Below the pieces are notes generated by a model. It saw only the letters and a list, made by a program, of their open reading frames with translations, was not told where the DNA came from and ran no database searches. Positions 23,103-32,057 of a stretch of DNA of 64,000 bases are shown one piece after another. Source of the stretch: a bacterium (GTDB taxonomy: Bacteria > Bacillota > Clostridia > Lachnospirales > Lachnospiraceae); contig JAQYCU010000039.1 in NCBI GenBank assembly GCA_028724545.1, positions 1 to 64,000 on the forward strand. The letters are read 5' to 3'. Positions within the stretch are counted from its first letter, which is position 1; each line of letters opens with the position of its first letter. The translations under genes were made by a program, and so were the position numbers.

Positions 23103-25433
23103 GTGAAAGCGGAATTGAAAAAAAACAGTGTCAATCAGATTATTAAAGGAACAACCTTGTTTGAGGCAGGCGATTCTATCGGTGAAATCGGACTGGTTGT
23201 AAAAGGAAGAGTCCGGGTTCAGTCAGAAGGAATCAATCTCGTTCTGGGTTCCGGCAACTTTCTGGGGCTTTGCGATTTGACACAGGACAGTTATCAGGCA
23301 ACATATACGGCAGAAACCAATCTTGTAGTTTATGCTTTCCCGGTTTCTGATTTACAGTCAGAAGTCCGTGCCCTGATAAAAGTAAATAAAGATTATGCAC
23401 CGTTAATGGTGTCTACATTAAGTAAATATATTCGTGAAATCTCCAAAATTTTAGGAGAAATGCAGGAAACGGCAGAGTCGCTGTTTAATTTTATAAAAAG
23501 TGCTTATCAGTCATATCAGGAAATCGGCAAGCAGCAGGGGGTTACGACATCAAACCTCCGGACTCTTGAAGAACTGGAGCTGTATCGTGAGGAAAATCCT
23601 TCCGAGCAGGAGCTTATTGCTTATTATTGTGCGTGTGCTGATTTGCCTTCTGAGGTTCAAAAAACATATTTTGGTGCCGGTGAAATCATTGCGACACATC
23701 ATATTCTGGAAGAAATATCTCTCGTTAACAAGATGTTTACGCAATGTTATGATGTAGCCTGCTATCTGAAAGAAATGGCCAATCCGCTTTGCCTGGATGA
23801 CAGAAGCCTGTATACGATTGTATTGCAGCAGGCAACTATGATTCAGCACGCAGGTGAGTCTGTGTCAGATGTTATGTCACTTTTTGATGACATTATAGAC
23901 CGTGTCAATTCTTTGGAAAATCTTCTGATTGATAAAGCAGGAATTGAATTAGAAATTGACCATGAATTTATGGAAGATGCTTATTTTGAACTGCTCAATG
24001 GAACTAGTCCGACGGCAGATGATGGGGAACTGGCACTTGTAGAAGAACAGTTTATCAGCACGGATGAACTGGTAGGTGCGTTAGACCAGATTTTGGCATA
24101 TGGGCAGCTGGAGCCGGAAGCAGAAGAACAGTTTCGTTCAGATGTTTCTGCGTTTATGGCACTGCCGGACAAATATGCTACGGATGATGAAGCAAGAAGT
24201 ATCAGAAGAGGCCTGCAGAAGGTTTATTACAGCTTATATAAAAATGTTTTCCTGAAAGATTTTCATTCGACAGAAGAAACACCACTGGTCATTGACTTGT
24301 TTTTACGTTACGGTTTTTTGAGTGAAAAACTCGTATCCGAGGAAATTCAGGAAGAATTGCTGACAATCGATACCTACCATTCCGGTATGGGACCGTGCAA
24401 AGTTTATGATATGAAAGAATGGCTGACTCTGATTCTAAAGGGAGAAAAGGAACCGTCAAAGAGTGAGTTTGACTTAGATTATGAAGAAAATCTGCGTGAA
24501 CTGCGAAAAACAGGACATATTACCGTTGAGCAGCAGGAAAAGATGGCAAAAGATATTAATGCAAAATTCGACTACGAAGTGCAAAATATGTTCCGTACAA
24601 ATCATAGAATTGTCTTCGGACAGGTTACGGCTTTTGTTCCATTTTTATTTACCGAAGGCTGCACAAGCTCCATTAACAGGGGGTATTTATCAAAAGACAA
24701 GGTAAATGCAGCAGTCAAGCGCCTGCAGCAGATTGATTATTCCGTATTTTACCGGGAAGGACTTTATGCAAAAGAGGGCAGTGAATTTGCAAAAGAATAT
24801 ATACAGCAGGAAGTATTTCCGGATATTATCTTAATGCCGATTTACGGAAACAAAAGCGTTATGTGGCAGGAACTCAGTGGACGCCGGAGAAATTCCAAAG
24901 GAAGATTTCTGCTTCCAATATTTATGGAAGGCGATTTAAATAGTGAGATGATTAAATTGTTTGGCCGTTTCCGTTGGGAATTATGCCGAACCATTCAGGG
25001 TGCGTCATGGAACAATATCCAGAGCAAATCCCTGACAAGCGAATATTTTGATTTTGTGCAGTTCTATCGCAAAAACAGGGAATTGTCAGAAGATAAAAAA
25101 GAAAAATTAAAAATGCAGATACAGAAGAGCAGAAACAATACAAGGGAAGTTTTTGTCATTGATTATGAAAACTGGGTAAAACATGAGGCACAGGGCGGAC
25201 TGTGTCTGACAAAACCAGTCAGAGAAATTATGGCTACCTATTGTCCGTTCCCACGCGAACTTCGTGAAAAGGTAAGTGAGCAGCCAATGTTTCGTGATGC
25301 GATGGCACGTTTCCAGAGAGAACGCGCAAAGAAAACAAAAGAGTATGACTTGAAATTTAAAGTGTGGGAAAAAGAACAGGCAGAAGTTCCACCAGAAGTT
25401 ATAGAAACCAAACGTTTCTATACAGAACTTTAA
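23103..25433 (+). CDS. Large protein with N-terminal cyclic-nucleotide-binding-like domain
   Basis: 776 residues, start GTG with GGAGGAG. Residues about 8-115 have the Crp/cNMP-binding beta-roll pattern (IKGTTLFEAGDSIGEIGLVVKGRVRVQ, GNFLGLCDL). No helix-turn-helix follows, so it is not a normal Crp regulator. The remaining 650 residues are soluble, mostly helical and not recognised. No membrane helix or signal peptide is seen. Relatives seem confined to Lachnospiraceae-type genomes in my memory. I do not assign a function; a cytoplasmic signal-responsive protein is the most that can be inferred. Confidence 0.65.
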   Translation: MKAELKKNSVNQIIKGTTLFEAGDSIGEIGLVVKGRVRVQSEGINLVLGSGNFLGLCDLTQDSYQATYTAETNLVVYAFPVSDLQSEVRALIKVNKDYAPLMVSTLSKYIREISKILGEMQETAESLFNFIKSAYQSYQEIGKQQGVTTSNLRTLEELELYREENPSEQELIAYYCACADLPSEVQKTYFGAGEIIATHHILEEISLVNKMFTQCYDVACYLKEMANPLCLDDRSLYTIVLQQATMIQHAGESVSDVMSLFDDIIDRVNSLENLLIDKAGIELEIDHEFMEDAYFELLNGTSPTADDGELALVEEQFISTDELVGALDQILAYGQLEPEAEEQFRSDVSAFMALPDKYATDDEARSIRRGLQKVYYSLYKNVFLKDFHSTEETPLVIDLFLRYGFLSEKLVSEEIQEELLTIDTYHSGMGPCKVYDMKEWLTLILKGEKEPSKSEFDLDYEENLRELRKTGHITVEQQEKMAKDINAKFDYEVQNMFRTNHRIVFGQVTAFVPFLFTEGCTSSINRGYLSKDKVNAAVKRLQQIDYSVFYREGLYAKEGSEFAKEYIQQEVFPDIILMPIYGNKSVMWQELSGRRRNSKGRFLLPIFMEGDLNSEMIKLFGRFRWELCRTIQGASWNNIQSKSLTSEYFDFVQFYRKNRELSEDKKEKLKMQIQKSRNNTREVFVIDYENWVKHEAQGGLCLTKPVREIMATYCPFPRELREKVSEQPMFRDAMARFQRERAKKTKEYDLKFKVWEKEQAEVPPEVIETKRFYTEL

Positions 25434-26161
25434 ATCCACCCACCATCTAAAGTGATTACCTGACCCGTCAGGTAATCATTTTTTTCGTTAATATCATAGG
25501 CCAGACGTGCCACTTCTTCTACAGTTCCCAGTCTTCCGGCAGGGATTTCTTCCGTGAGGGCAGTAAGTTCCTCTTCTGATAAGAAAGCATTCATCTGGGT
25601 ATCAATCGCGCCACAGGCAATGGCATTGACCTGAATGTTACTTGGTGCCAGCTCCTTTGCCAGTGCTTTTGTGAATGCATTGATGCCACCTTTTGTTGTC
25701 GAGTAGGCAACTTCCGTAGAAGCACCGACGCAGCCCCAGACAGAAGAAATAGAAAGAATTTTTCCGGATTTTTCCGGGAGCATCATCTGAATGGCTGCCC
25801 TGCTGCAATAAAATACAGAGTTTAAGTTGGTGGACAAAACAGCATTCCATTCCGAATCCGTCATATCCTGCAGCAGTCCGATATGCGAAATGCCGGCATT
25901 GTTAATTAAGATGTCTAAATGACCAAATTGTTTTTTGATTTGTGCAAAGAAAGAAGTGACGTCCTCGGAATTACCCATATCACCGGTAAAGGCGAGGCAG
26001 TCCGTGCCAGAACGAAGGATGCTGTCCTGTACCTTCAGCAGTTCCTCTGTATGATTACGGCAGCAGATAGCGACACGATATCCTTTTTGTGCATAATATA
26101 ATGCAATGGCTTTGCCGATTCCCCGGGAAGCCCCCGTAACAGCAACTGTTTTTTGTGACAT
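25430..26161 (-). CDS. SDR-family reductase, probably EF-P 5-aminopentanone reductase (YmfI-like)
   Basis: 243 residues with the NAD(P) motif TGASRGIGKAIA, NNAGISHIG, catalytic Ser in SSVWG, and YSTTKGG with Tyr and Lys. The C-terminal text (DTQMNAFLSEEELTALTEEIPAGRLGTVEEVA, GQVITLDGGWI) is closer to YmfI than to FabG. YmfI reduces the 5-aminopentanone modification on elongation factor P. No fatty acid synthesis genes are nearby, which agrees. AAGGAG lies 8 nt before the ATG. It overlaps the convergent gene by 4 bp. Confidence 0.75.
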   Translation of the reverse strand: MSQKTVAVTGASRGIGKAIALYYAQKGYRVAICCRNHTEELLKVQDSILRSGTDCLAFTGDMGNSEDVTSFFAQIKKQFGHLDILINNAGISHIGLLQDMTDSEWNAVLSTNLNSVFYCSRAAIQMMLPEKSGKILSISSVWGCVGASTEVAYSTTKGGINAFTKALAKELAPSNIQVNAIACGAIDTQMNAFLSEEELTALTEEIPAGRLGTVEEVARLAYDINEKNDYLTGQVITLDGGWI

Positions 26162-26249
26162 AATAAGCACTCCTTTCACAAATCAGACAATAAGCAGTAT
26201 GCGACAACTGCTGTTAAGAGTATAGCACGAATTGAAAAAAACGTAATAC

Positions 26250-26278
26250 TTTACATAATTTTCTTTTTTTGATATAAT
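26250..26278 (+). promoter_or_regulatory. Promoter of LytR_C-domain gene
   Basis: TTTACA, 17-bp spacer, perfect TATAAT, about 54 bp before the ATG. Confidence 0.8.
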
Positions 26279-26331
26279 AAACTGTATGTTTGAATTTAAA
26301 AAGACAATTTAACGGAGAGAAAGGTACTGCG

Positions 26332-27603
26332 ATGAAAAAGAGTGTTTTAAAAATGTTTCTTATGAGTTTACTGAAATCGTTGCTTTGTATCGTTATTATT
26401 CTTGGGGTTGGATTAATTAGTTACAAAATTTCTTACACCGTATTATCTAAGAGTAGTGATGGTCTTAGTACAGATAGTGACAATTTAAAAGATATTATGG
26501 ATGAAGCGACAACAGATGAGATTTCTAAGAATTTAATCTATGTTTCAGATGATAAGAATAAGATTACACATCTGATGCTGGAAATCTGCAATACAAAGAC
26601 ATATAATATGGACTACATTACCATACCGGTAAGAACAGATTATACCATACCATCTGTTATGTATCGCAAATTGTGTCAGGTAAACCAGGAGATTCCACAG
26701 GTTATCCGTGTATCAAAGTTAAAACAGTATTTTGAAAACGAAGATGATGCATATGGTTATGGTGTGTTAATTTTTGAAAAGATGCTGGGAACGGATATCA
26801 GTTATTATACGGCAATTTCGGAAGAAACCTATGAAAATCATTATACAGAGCAAAAAGTAAAAGTTGCATATAAGGCGAAGAGTTCTATTAACAATACGCC
26901 GGGACCGGACGGAACAACACCGGAGTCCAACACAACTATCAAGACAAAAATGAAGATTTCTGTTCTGAGTGAGGCATATACCAGCCAGTTAAAAGACTTA
27001 GGCTCTGACCAGGAAAAGATAGCTGATTATATCAAAGACCAGTATGAGCGTGTATCTTCCAACTTAACAGTATTTAATAAAATCGGTTATCTGGAAGCAT
27101 ACCAGAAGATGAATGTTGACTATTATCATTACTGGGGCGTTCCGGGTACTTATTCCGGAAAAGTATTTGAAGTAGATACAAAAGCGACAAAGAAAGCATT
27201 AAAGCAGCTGACAGGAAATGAAACAGCATATACACAGGCACAGGACCTGACAGCAAAGAACATGATTTCTGAAGTAGTTTCATCATCATCAGATGAGGAA
27301 GAAGATGATGATTCAGAAGAAAGCACGGAAAGTTCCAAAGGACTTAAAATTTATGTTTTAAATGGCAGCCAGATTGGAGGCCTTGCTTCTAAAACAAAAC
27401 AGAAATTAGAAGAAGAAGGGTATACGGTACCTAAAATTGGCAATTATACAGATGAAACATTAACCAGAACACGAATTGTAGTATCTAAGAAGGGGCAGGG
27501 AGAAGATTTAAAAGAATATTTTAGTGATCCGGAGATTACCACAGGCGATGTGACTTCGGGATATGATATCGAAATCATCCTGGGTACAGCGGATGCTAAC
27601 TGA
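26332..27603 (+). CDS. Membrane-anchored LytR C-terminal domain protein
   Basis: 423 residues. One N-terminal membrane helix (about 8-35), an LCP-like extracellular part (ITHLMLEICNTKTYNMDYITIPVRTDY; DDAYGYGVLIFEKML), an acidic linker (SSSSDEEEDDDSEESTESS) and a C-terminal LytR_C domain (KIYVLNGSQIGGLASKTKQKLEEEGY). LCP proteins attach glycopolymers to peptidoglycan, but the Arg residues of the LCP active site are not obvious here, so I do not call it a transferase. The next gene, a TagA-like glycosyltransferase, begins 17 bp later, supporting a cell-envelope glycopolymer role. Confidence 0.75.
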   Translation: MKKSVLKMFLMSLLKSLLCIVIILGVGLISYKISYTVLSKSSDGLSTDSDNLKDIMDEATTDEISKNLIYVSDDKNKITHLMLEICNTKTYNMDYITIPVRTDYTIPSVMYRKLCQVNQEIPQVIRVSKLKQYFENEDDAYGYGVLIFEKMLGTDISYYTAISEETYENHYTEQKVKVAYKAKSSINNTPGPDGTTPESNTTIKTKMKISVLSEAYTSQLKDLGSDQEKIADYIKDQYERVSSNLTVFNKIGYLEAYQKMNVDYYHYWGVPGTYSGKVFEVDTKATKKALKQLTGNETAYTQAQDLTAKNMISEVVSSSSDEEEDDDSEESTESSKGLKIYVLNGSQIGGLASKTKQKLEEEGYTVPKIGNYTDETLTRTRIVVSKKGQGEDLKEYFSDPEITTGDVTSGYDIEIILGTADAN

Positions 27604-27619
27604 TTGGTAGGAAGGTAAT

Positions 27620-28369
27620 ATGCAGGCTTCAGTTAAAATTATGGATATTGACGTCGATATGTTATCTAACGACGTTTTTATAGAAAAAATCAATGAATAC
27701 CTGACAGACGAACGCTTAGAGGTAATCTTGTTTGCCTCAACAGAACTTTTAAATTATGCCGTGCAGGAAGAAGAATACCGGGAAGTGATAGACAGGGCTG
27801 AACTTGTCCTGCCGGGTGAGGAAGCACTTCTAAGTGCATATCATGCAGATGTTTTAGAGGCAGGCGATATGGTTGTAAGCTGCAAAAGTTTCGGCATGGT
27901 TCTGGAAAAACTCAAAAAAGAAGACAGAACAATTTATATTTTGTCAAAAGGTGAAGAAGATATCAGACTGCTGACAGGATATTGTAAACGGATGCAGCCC
28001 GAACTTAAAATTGTCGGCGACTGCTCTTACAGTGAAGATTTGGATGATGCAGCCATTGTAAATGAGATTAACAGCCATATTCCGGACATTCTGCTGGTAG
28101 ATTTGCCGACAGGCATGCAGGAAAAATGGATTATGGAACATGTTTCCCTGCTGAATGCAAAACTCTGTATTGCAATCGGTGGTGTGGCTGGGCTTATTAT
28201 GGCACAGGAGAAAAAAACACCGATGTGGATAAAAAGACTGCATTTAGACGGTCTTTATCATAAACTGGTCAGAGAGCAGACGGTAAAAAAAGATTTCCGT
28301 GCACGCATATTTCGGAAAAAAGTGGTGCAATATAATAATCAGATAGATGAGAAAAAGGATGATAATTAA
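27620..28369 (+). CDS. WecG/TagA/CpsF-family glycosyltransferase, divergent
   Basis: 249 residues with family layout: IMDIDVDMLSNDVFIEKINEYL at the N-terminus, RTIYILSKGEEDIRLLTGYCKRMQPELKIVGDCSY in the centre, and LLVDLPTGMQEKWIMEH then IAIGGVAGL. Members transfer ManNAc onto lipid-linked carriers in wall teichoic acid or enterobacterial antigen synthesis. The usual NPDG-type motif holding the catalytic Asp reads LVLPGEEALLSAY, so the Asp seems absent. Activity is uncertain. GGAAGG precedes the ATG. Operon with the LytR_C gene. Confidence 0.8.
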   Translation: MQASVKIMDIDVDMLSNDVFIEKINEYLTDERLEVILFASTELLNYAVQEEEYREVIDRAELVLPGEEALLSAYHADVLEAGDMVVSCKSFGMVLEKLKKEDRTIYILSKGEEDIRLLTGYCKRMQPELKIVGDCSYSEDLDDAAIVNEINSHIPDILLVDLPTGMQEKWIMEHVSLLNAKLCIAIGGVAGLIMAQEKKTPMWIKRLHLDGLYHKLVREQTVKKDFRARIFRKKVVQYNNQIDEKKDDN

Positions 28370-28386
28370 ATTACCATCCTTTTTTG
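28354..28386 (+). terminator. Terminator after TagA-like gene
   Basis: Stem AAAGGATGATAATT / AATTACCATCCTTT with one mismatch and a short loop, then T6. It overlaps the last codons of the glycosyltransferase gene. Confidence 0.8.
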
Positions 28387-28423
28387 TTTGCTATTTCATA
28401 AAATTGCAATATGGAGAGAAATT

Positions 28424-29278
28424 ATGCAGGAAGCAATGGAAAAAGGTGTGAAAATAGTAGCCGGTACATTTCTGATGGCAACGGCAGTAAATTTTGTGTT
28501 TGAACCGATGAATATGGTAATAGGAGGCGTGGCAGGTTTTTCGATTCTTATCAAAGACATCACAAGTGCTTATTATCAGGGAGGCATTCCGGTCTGGCTG
28601 ACAAACGTATTGCTAAATATTCCGATTTTTTGCTGGGGATATTTTGTGAAGGGGAGAAAATTTCTGACCTACACATTGTTTGCCAATATCTGCTATTCCT
28701 TCTTTTTGTTCGCGCTTCCGGTTATGTCCATTTCGCAAAAAGACTATTTTCTGGCTGCATTATACGGGGGTGTCCTGACGGGTGCCGGACTCGGTCTGGT
28801 ATTTGCTGCCGGATATTCAACAGGAGGCACGGATTTGCTTAGCAGCATCCTTCACGAATATATCCGGAACTGCTCTGTTGCGTCCATTCTGTTTTGTATC
28901 GATGCCGTTATTATTTTGCTTGGTGCACTTGTGTTTGGGATTCCGTCAGCAGCCTATGCAATTTTTGCCGTATTTTTGTCTTCCAAAATTATGGACAGCA
29001 TTTTGTCGGGACGAAAAACCGAAAAGCAGGTATGGATTATCTCGGAAGCTTACCAGAAAATCGGGGAAGAAATTATGGAGCATGTAAAAAGAGGGGTGAC
29101 CAGTGTGCCCGGAAAAGGGATGTACAGCAATGATGATAAAAATATATTGTTATGTGTGGTGGAAAAACGGCAGATTGTATCTGTCGTGGGTATCGTGCGC
29201 CAAAATGACAAGGCAGCATTTGTGATAGTGCAGGATGCAACAGAAGTGATGGGAGAAGGATTCCAGAAGATGGAGTGA
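28424..29278 (+). CDS. YitT family membrane protein
   Basis: 284 residues. Five to six hydrophobic helices with the YitT pattern (INMVIGGVAGFSILI-type segment, TGAGLGLVFAAGYSTGGTDLL) are followed by a DUF2179 cytoplasmic domain at the C-terminus (KRGVTSVPGKGMYSNDDKNILLCVVEKRQI). The role is unknown in the family; a transporter or sensor has been suggested from the architecture. GGAGAG precedes the ATG at 28424; the track's start is a TTG 12 codons earlier inside the terminator. Confidence 0.9.
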   Translation: MQEAMEKGVKIVAGTFLMATAVNFVFEPMNMVIGGVAGFSILIKDITSAYYQGGIPVWLTNVLLNIPIFCWGYFVKGRKFLTYTLFANICYSFFLFALPVMSISQKDYFLAALYGGVLTGAGLGLVFAAGYSTGGTDLLSSILHEYIRNCSVASILFCIDAVIILLGALVFGIPSAAYAIFAVFLSSKIMDSILSGRKTEKQVWIISEAYQKIGEEIMEHVKRGVTSVPGKGMYSNDDKNILLCVVEKRQIVSVVGIVRQNDKAAFVIVQDATEVMGEGFQKME

Positions 29279-29514
29279 AAAGAATAAAATTTGGCAAAAC
29301 CAACAATTTTTGGACGAATTTTATGGAATATTTTCTACGTTTTGAACGAAAAAAAATAAAAGTATACGCTTTGCACAAAATAGGAATTGTTTCTTTGGCA
29401 ATTTATGCTATGGTAAACGAAAACTTAATGGTGTATTATATGTTTTGTGATGAGCGTAATAGAAAATTACGCAGATAAAAATATTATTTATTGATATATG
29501 GGAGGATACATAAT

Positions 29515-30627
29515 ATGGCAAGTTTATCATTAAAAAACATTTCTAAAACTTATCCAAACGGATTTCAGGCTGTTAAGAATTTCAACCTTGATATTGCAGA
29601 CAAGGAGTTCATCATTTTCGTAGGACCTTCAGGATGTGGTAAGTCTACTACACTTCGTATGATTGCAGGTCTTGAAGAGATTACAGAAGGTGAATTATGG
29701 ATTGGTAACAATATGGTAAATGATGTTGAACCTAAGGATAGAGATATTGCGATGGTATTCCAGAACTACGCTCTTTATCCACATATGACAGTTTATGACA
29801 ACATGGCATTTGGTCTTAAATTAAGAAAGACACCAAAGGATAAGATTGACAAGTTAGTTAGAGAAGCTGCTAAGATTCTTGATATTGAGTCATTATTAGA
29901 CCGTAAGCCAAAGGCTTTATCAGGTGGTCAGAGACAGCGTGTAGCTATGGGACGTGCAATCGTTCGTAACCCTAAGGTATTCTTAATGGATGAGCCTTTA
30001 TCAAACCTGGATGCTAAGCTTCGTGTACAGATGCGTATCGAGATTTCTAAACTCCATCAGAGTCTGGAAGCAACTATCATCTACGTAACACATGACCAGA
30101 CAGAGGCTCTTACACTGGGAACACGTATCGTAGTTATGAAAGATGGTGTTATGCAGCAGGTTGCTACTCCTATCGACCTTTATACAAAACCTTGCAATAT
30201 GTTCGTTGCAGGATTCATCGGTTCTCCACAGATGAACTTCATCGACTGTAAAGCAGTTCAGGATGGAAATGATGTAAAACTTGAGTTTGGTTCATACGCA
30301 GTAAAACTTCCTGAGAACAAAGCTGAGAAACTGATTGAAGGTGGTTTCATCGGTAAAGATGTTGTATTAGGTATTCGTCCAGAAGATATTAAAGATGAAG
30401 AAATCTTTGTTAATGCTGGTACAGATAATATCTTAGAAGCAACAGTTAAGGTATATGAAATGCTTGGTGCTGAAGTATTCTTATACTTCACAGTTGAAGG
30501 CGTTGATATTACAGTTCGTGTTAACCCACGTACAACTGCACGCCCTGGCGATACTATCAAGATTGCACTTGATACAAGCAAGATTCATGTATTCGACAAA
30601 GAAACAGAAGTTACTATTACAAACTAG
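29515..30627 (+). CDS. msmK: Sugar ABC transporter ATP-binding protein (MsmK/UgpC type)
   Basis: 370 residues. ABC domain with Walker A GPSGCGKSTTL, signature LSGGQRQRVAMGRAIVRNP, Walker B VFLMDEPLSNLDAKLR, and a C-terminal TOBE/MalK regulatory domain (IGSPQMNFI, LGIRPEDI). It energises carbohydrate importers. No permease or binding protein is nearby, so it is probably a shared ATPase serving several systems, as MsmK does in streptococci. The gene uses far more AAC, ATC, GAC, GGT and CGT codons than neighbours, a mark of high expression. GGGAGGA lies 8 nt before the ATG. Confidence 0.93.
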   Translation: MASLSLKNISKTYPNGFQAVKNFNLDIADKEFIIFVGPSGCGKSTTLRMIAGLEEITEGELWIGNNMVNDVEPKDRDIAMVFQNYALYPHMTVYDNMAFGLKLRKTPKDKIDKLVREAAKILDIESLLDRKPKALSGGQRQRVAMGRAIVRNPKVFLMDEPLSNLDAKLRVQMRIEISKLHQSLEATIIYVTHDQTEALTLGTRIVVMKDGVMQQVATPIDLYTKPCNMFVAGFIGSPQMNFIDCKAVQDGNDVKLEFGSYAVKLPENKAEKLIEGGFIGKDVVLGIRPEDIKDEEIFVNAGTDNILEATVKVYEMLGAEVFLYFTVEGVDITVRVNPRTTARPGDTIKIALDTSKIHVFDKETEVTITN

Positions 30628-30656
30628 TCTGATACAGGATTATAAAGTATTTCCAA

Positions 30657-30689
30657 AAGGATGTTGTCATTTGGCAACATCCTTTTTTT
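30657..30689 (+). terminator. Terminator of msmK
   Basis: AAGGATGTTG / CAACATCCTT stem with an 8-nt loop followed by T7, 30 bp after the stop codon. Confidence 0.92.
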
Positions 30690-30741
30690 GCTCTTTGTCA
30701 AGAGGTGGGGGGAAAAGAACCTTTTATATTTTTTTTGGAAT

Positions 30742-30772
30742 CCGGGAAAATTAATTTTACCCGGTATTTTTT
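30742..30772 (+). terminator. Second terminator-like palindrome
   Basis: CCGGGAAAATTAATTTTACCCGG, a near-perfect palindrome, then TATTTTTT. It may act as a backup to the msmK terminator or on both strands. Confidence 0.65.
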
Positions 30773-30831
30773 CAAGCAGGACAGAGGGCGATTTTTTGTG
30801 AAAAACGCCGATTTCCTATAGAGATTCAATA

Positions 30832-30860
30832 TTTACATTTGTACAAAACAATGATAAAAT
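30832..30860 (+). promoter_or_regulatory. Promoter of CdaR-like regulator
   Basis: TTTACA, 17-bp spacer, TAAAAT, 45 bp before the ATG of the regulator. Confidence 0.75.
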
Positions 30861-30905
30861 GGACGTATAGGCGTATTTGAAGTATAAAAATGTTGGAGGA
30901 AAAAT

Positions 30906-31994
30906 ATGATATCAAATCAAGTGTTACAGACAACGATAGACGGTTTGAAAAATATTACACGCATCGACATCTGTGTAATGGACATTGAAGGCAAGGCACT
31001 TGCTACTACAATTAATAATGTTGAAGAATATGAAGAAGCAGTTATGGCATTTGTAGATTCTCCGGCAGATAGTCAGGTGCTGCAGGGTTACCAGTTTTTT
31101 AAAGTATTTGACGAGCATCAGTTAGAATATGTTATTTTGGCAAAAGGCGACAGCGATGATGTTTATATGGTCGGCAAACTTGCTGCATTTCAGATTAGCA
31201 ATCTTTTAGTTGCTTACAAAGAGCGATATGATAAAGATAATTTTATAAAGAATCTTTTGTTAGATAACCTTTTGCTGGTTGACATTTACAACCGTGCTAA
31301 AAAACTTCATATTGAAACGAATGTAAAGCGTGTTGTATTTCTGATTGAAACAAAAAACGAAAAAGACACCGGTGCATTAGAAACAGTGAAAGGCCTTTTC
31401 GCAGGCAGAAAACAGGATTTTATAACACAGGTAGATGAGAAGAATATCATTTTGGTAAAAGAAGTTGGAGAAGGCGAAGATTATTCCGATATGGAAAAGA
31501 CAGCCAAAGTGATTCTGGATATGCTGAATACAGAAGCAATGACAACGGTGCACGTTGCATATGGAACAATGGTAGAGGAAATCAAAGATGTTTCCCGTTC
31601 CTATAAAGAGGCGAAGATGGCGTTAGATGTCGGTAAGATTTTCTACAGTGACCGTAACGTAATTGCTTATAGCAGTTTAGGAATCGGCAGGCTAATTTAC
31701 CAGCTGCCAATGCCACTTTGTAAAATGTTTATCAAAGAAATCTTCGGAGATAAATCACCAGATGAATTTGATGAAGAAACCATTGCCACTATCAATAAGT
31801 TTTTTGAAAACAGCCTGAATGTTTCGGAAACTTCCAGACAATTATATATCCATCGAAATACATTGGTATATCGTCTGGACAAGTTACAAAAAAGTACAAA
31901 TCTGGATTTGCGAGTATTTGATGACGCGATTACATTTAAGATTGCTTTGATGGTAGTAAAATATATGAAATACATGGAAAGTTTTGAATATTAA
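30906..31994 (+). CDS. CdaR/PucR-family transcriptional regulator
   Basis: 362 residues. An N-terminal sensory region (about 1-130, DICVMDIEGKALATTI), a central GGDEF-like CdaR domain (VVFLIETKNEKDTG... VHVAYGTMVEEIKDVSRSYKEAKMALDVG) and a C-terminal PucR helix-turn-helix (NVSETSRQLYIHRNTLVYRLDKLQ). Family members respond to sugar acids or purine breakdown products. Its ligand is unknown. Placement directly before ftsEX recurs in Clostridia as far as I recall, but a regulatory link is not shown. GGAGG lies 6 nt before the ATG. Confidence 0.88.
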   Translation: MISNQVLQTTIDGLKNITRIDICVMDIEGKALATTINNVEEYEEAVMAFVDSPADSQVLQGYQFFKVFDEHQLEYVILAKGDSDDVYMVGKLAAFQISNLLVAYKERYDKDNFIKNLLLDNLLLVDIYNRAKKLHIETNVKRVVFLIETKNEKDTGALETVKGLFAGRKQDFITQVDEKNIILVKEVGEGEDYSDMEKTAKVILDMLNTEAMTTVHVAYGTMVEEIKDVSRSYKEAKMALDVGKIFYSDRNVIAYSSLGIGRLIYQLPMPLCKMFIKEIFGDKSPDEFDEETIATINKFFENSLNVSETSRQLYIHRNTLVYRLDKLQKSTNLDLRVFDDAITFKIALMVVKYMKYMESFEY

Positions 31995-31998
31995 TATC

Positions 31999-32032
31999 GT
32001 GCGTGGGCAAATTCAAGGATGAGTCCACGCAC
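31999..32032 (+). other. Hairpin between CdaR-like gene and ftsE
   Basis: Perfect 8-bp stem GTGCGTGG / CCACGCAC with an 18-nt loop, without a T-run. It lies between the stop codon and the ftsE ribosome binding site and may be an mRNA stability or processing element. Confidence 0.5.
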
Positions 32033-32057
32033 ATTCTGCATAAAAGGAGAAAATTAT

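Noticed and set aside
29275-29478. 67-residue + strand ORF between yitT and msmK
   Set aside because: No ribosome binding site, overlaps the yitT stop region, composition typical of translated AT-rich leader; treated as non-coding spacer.
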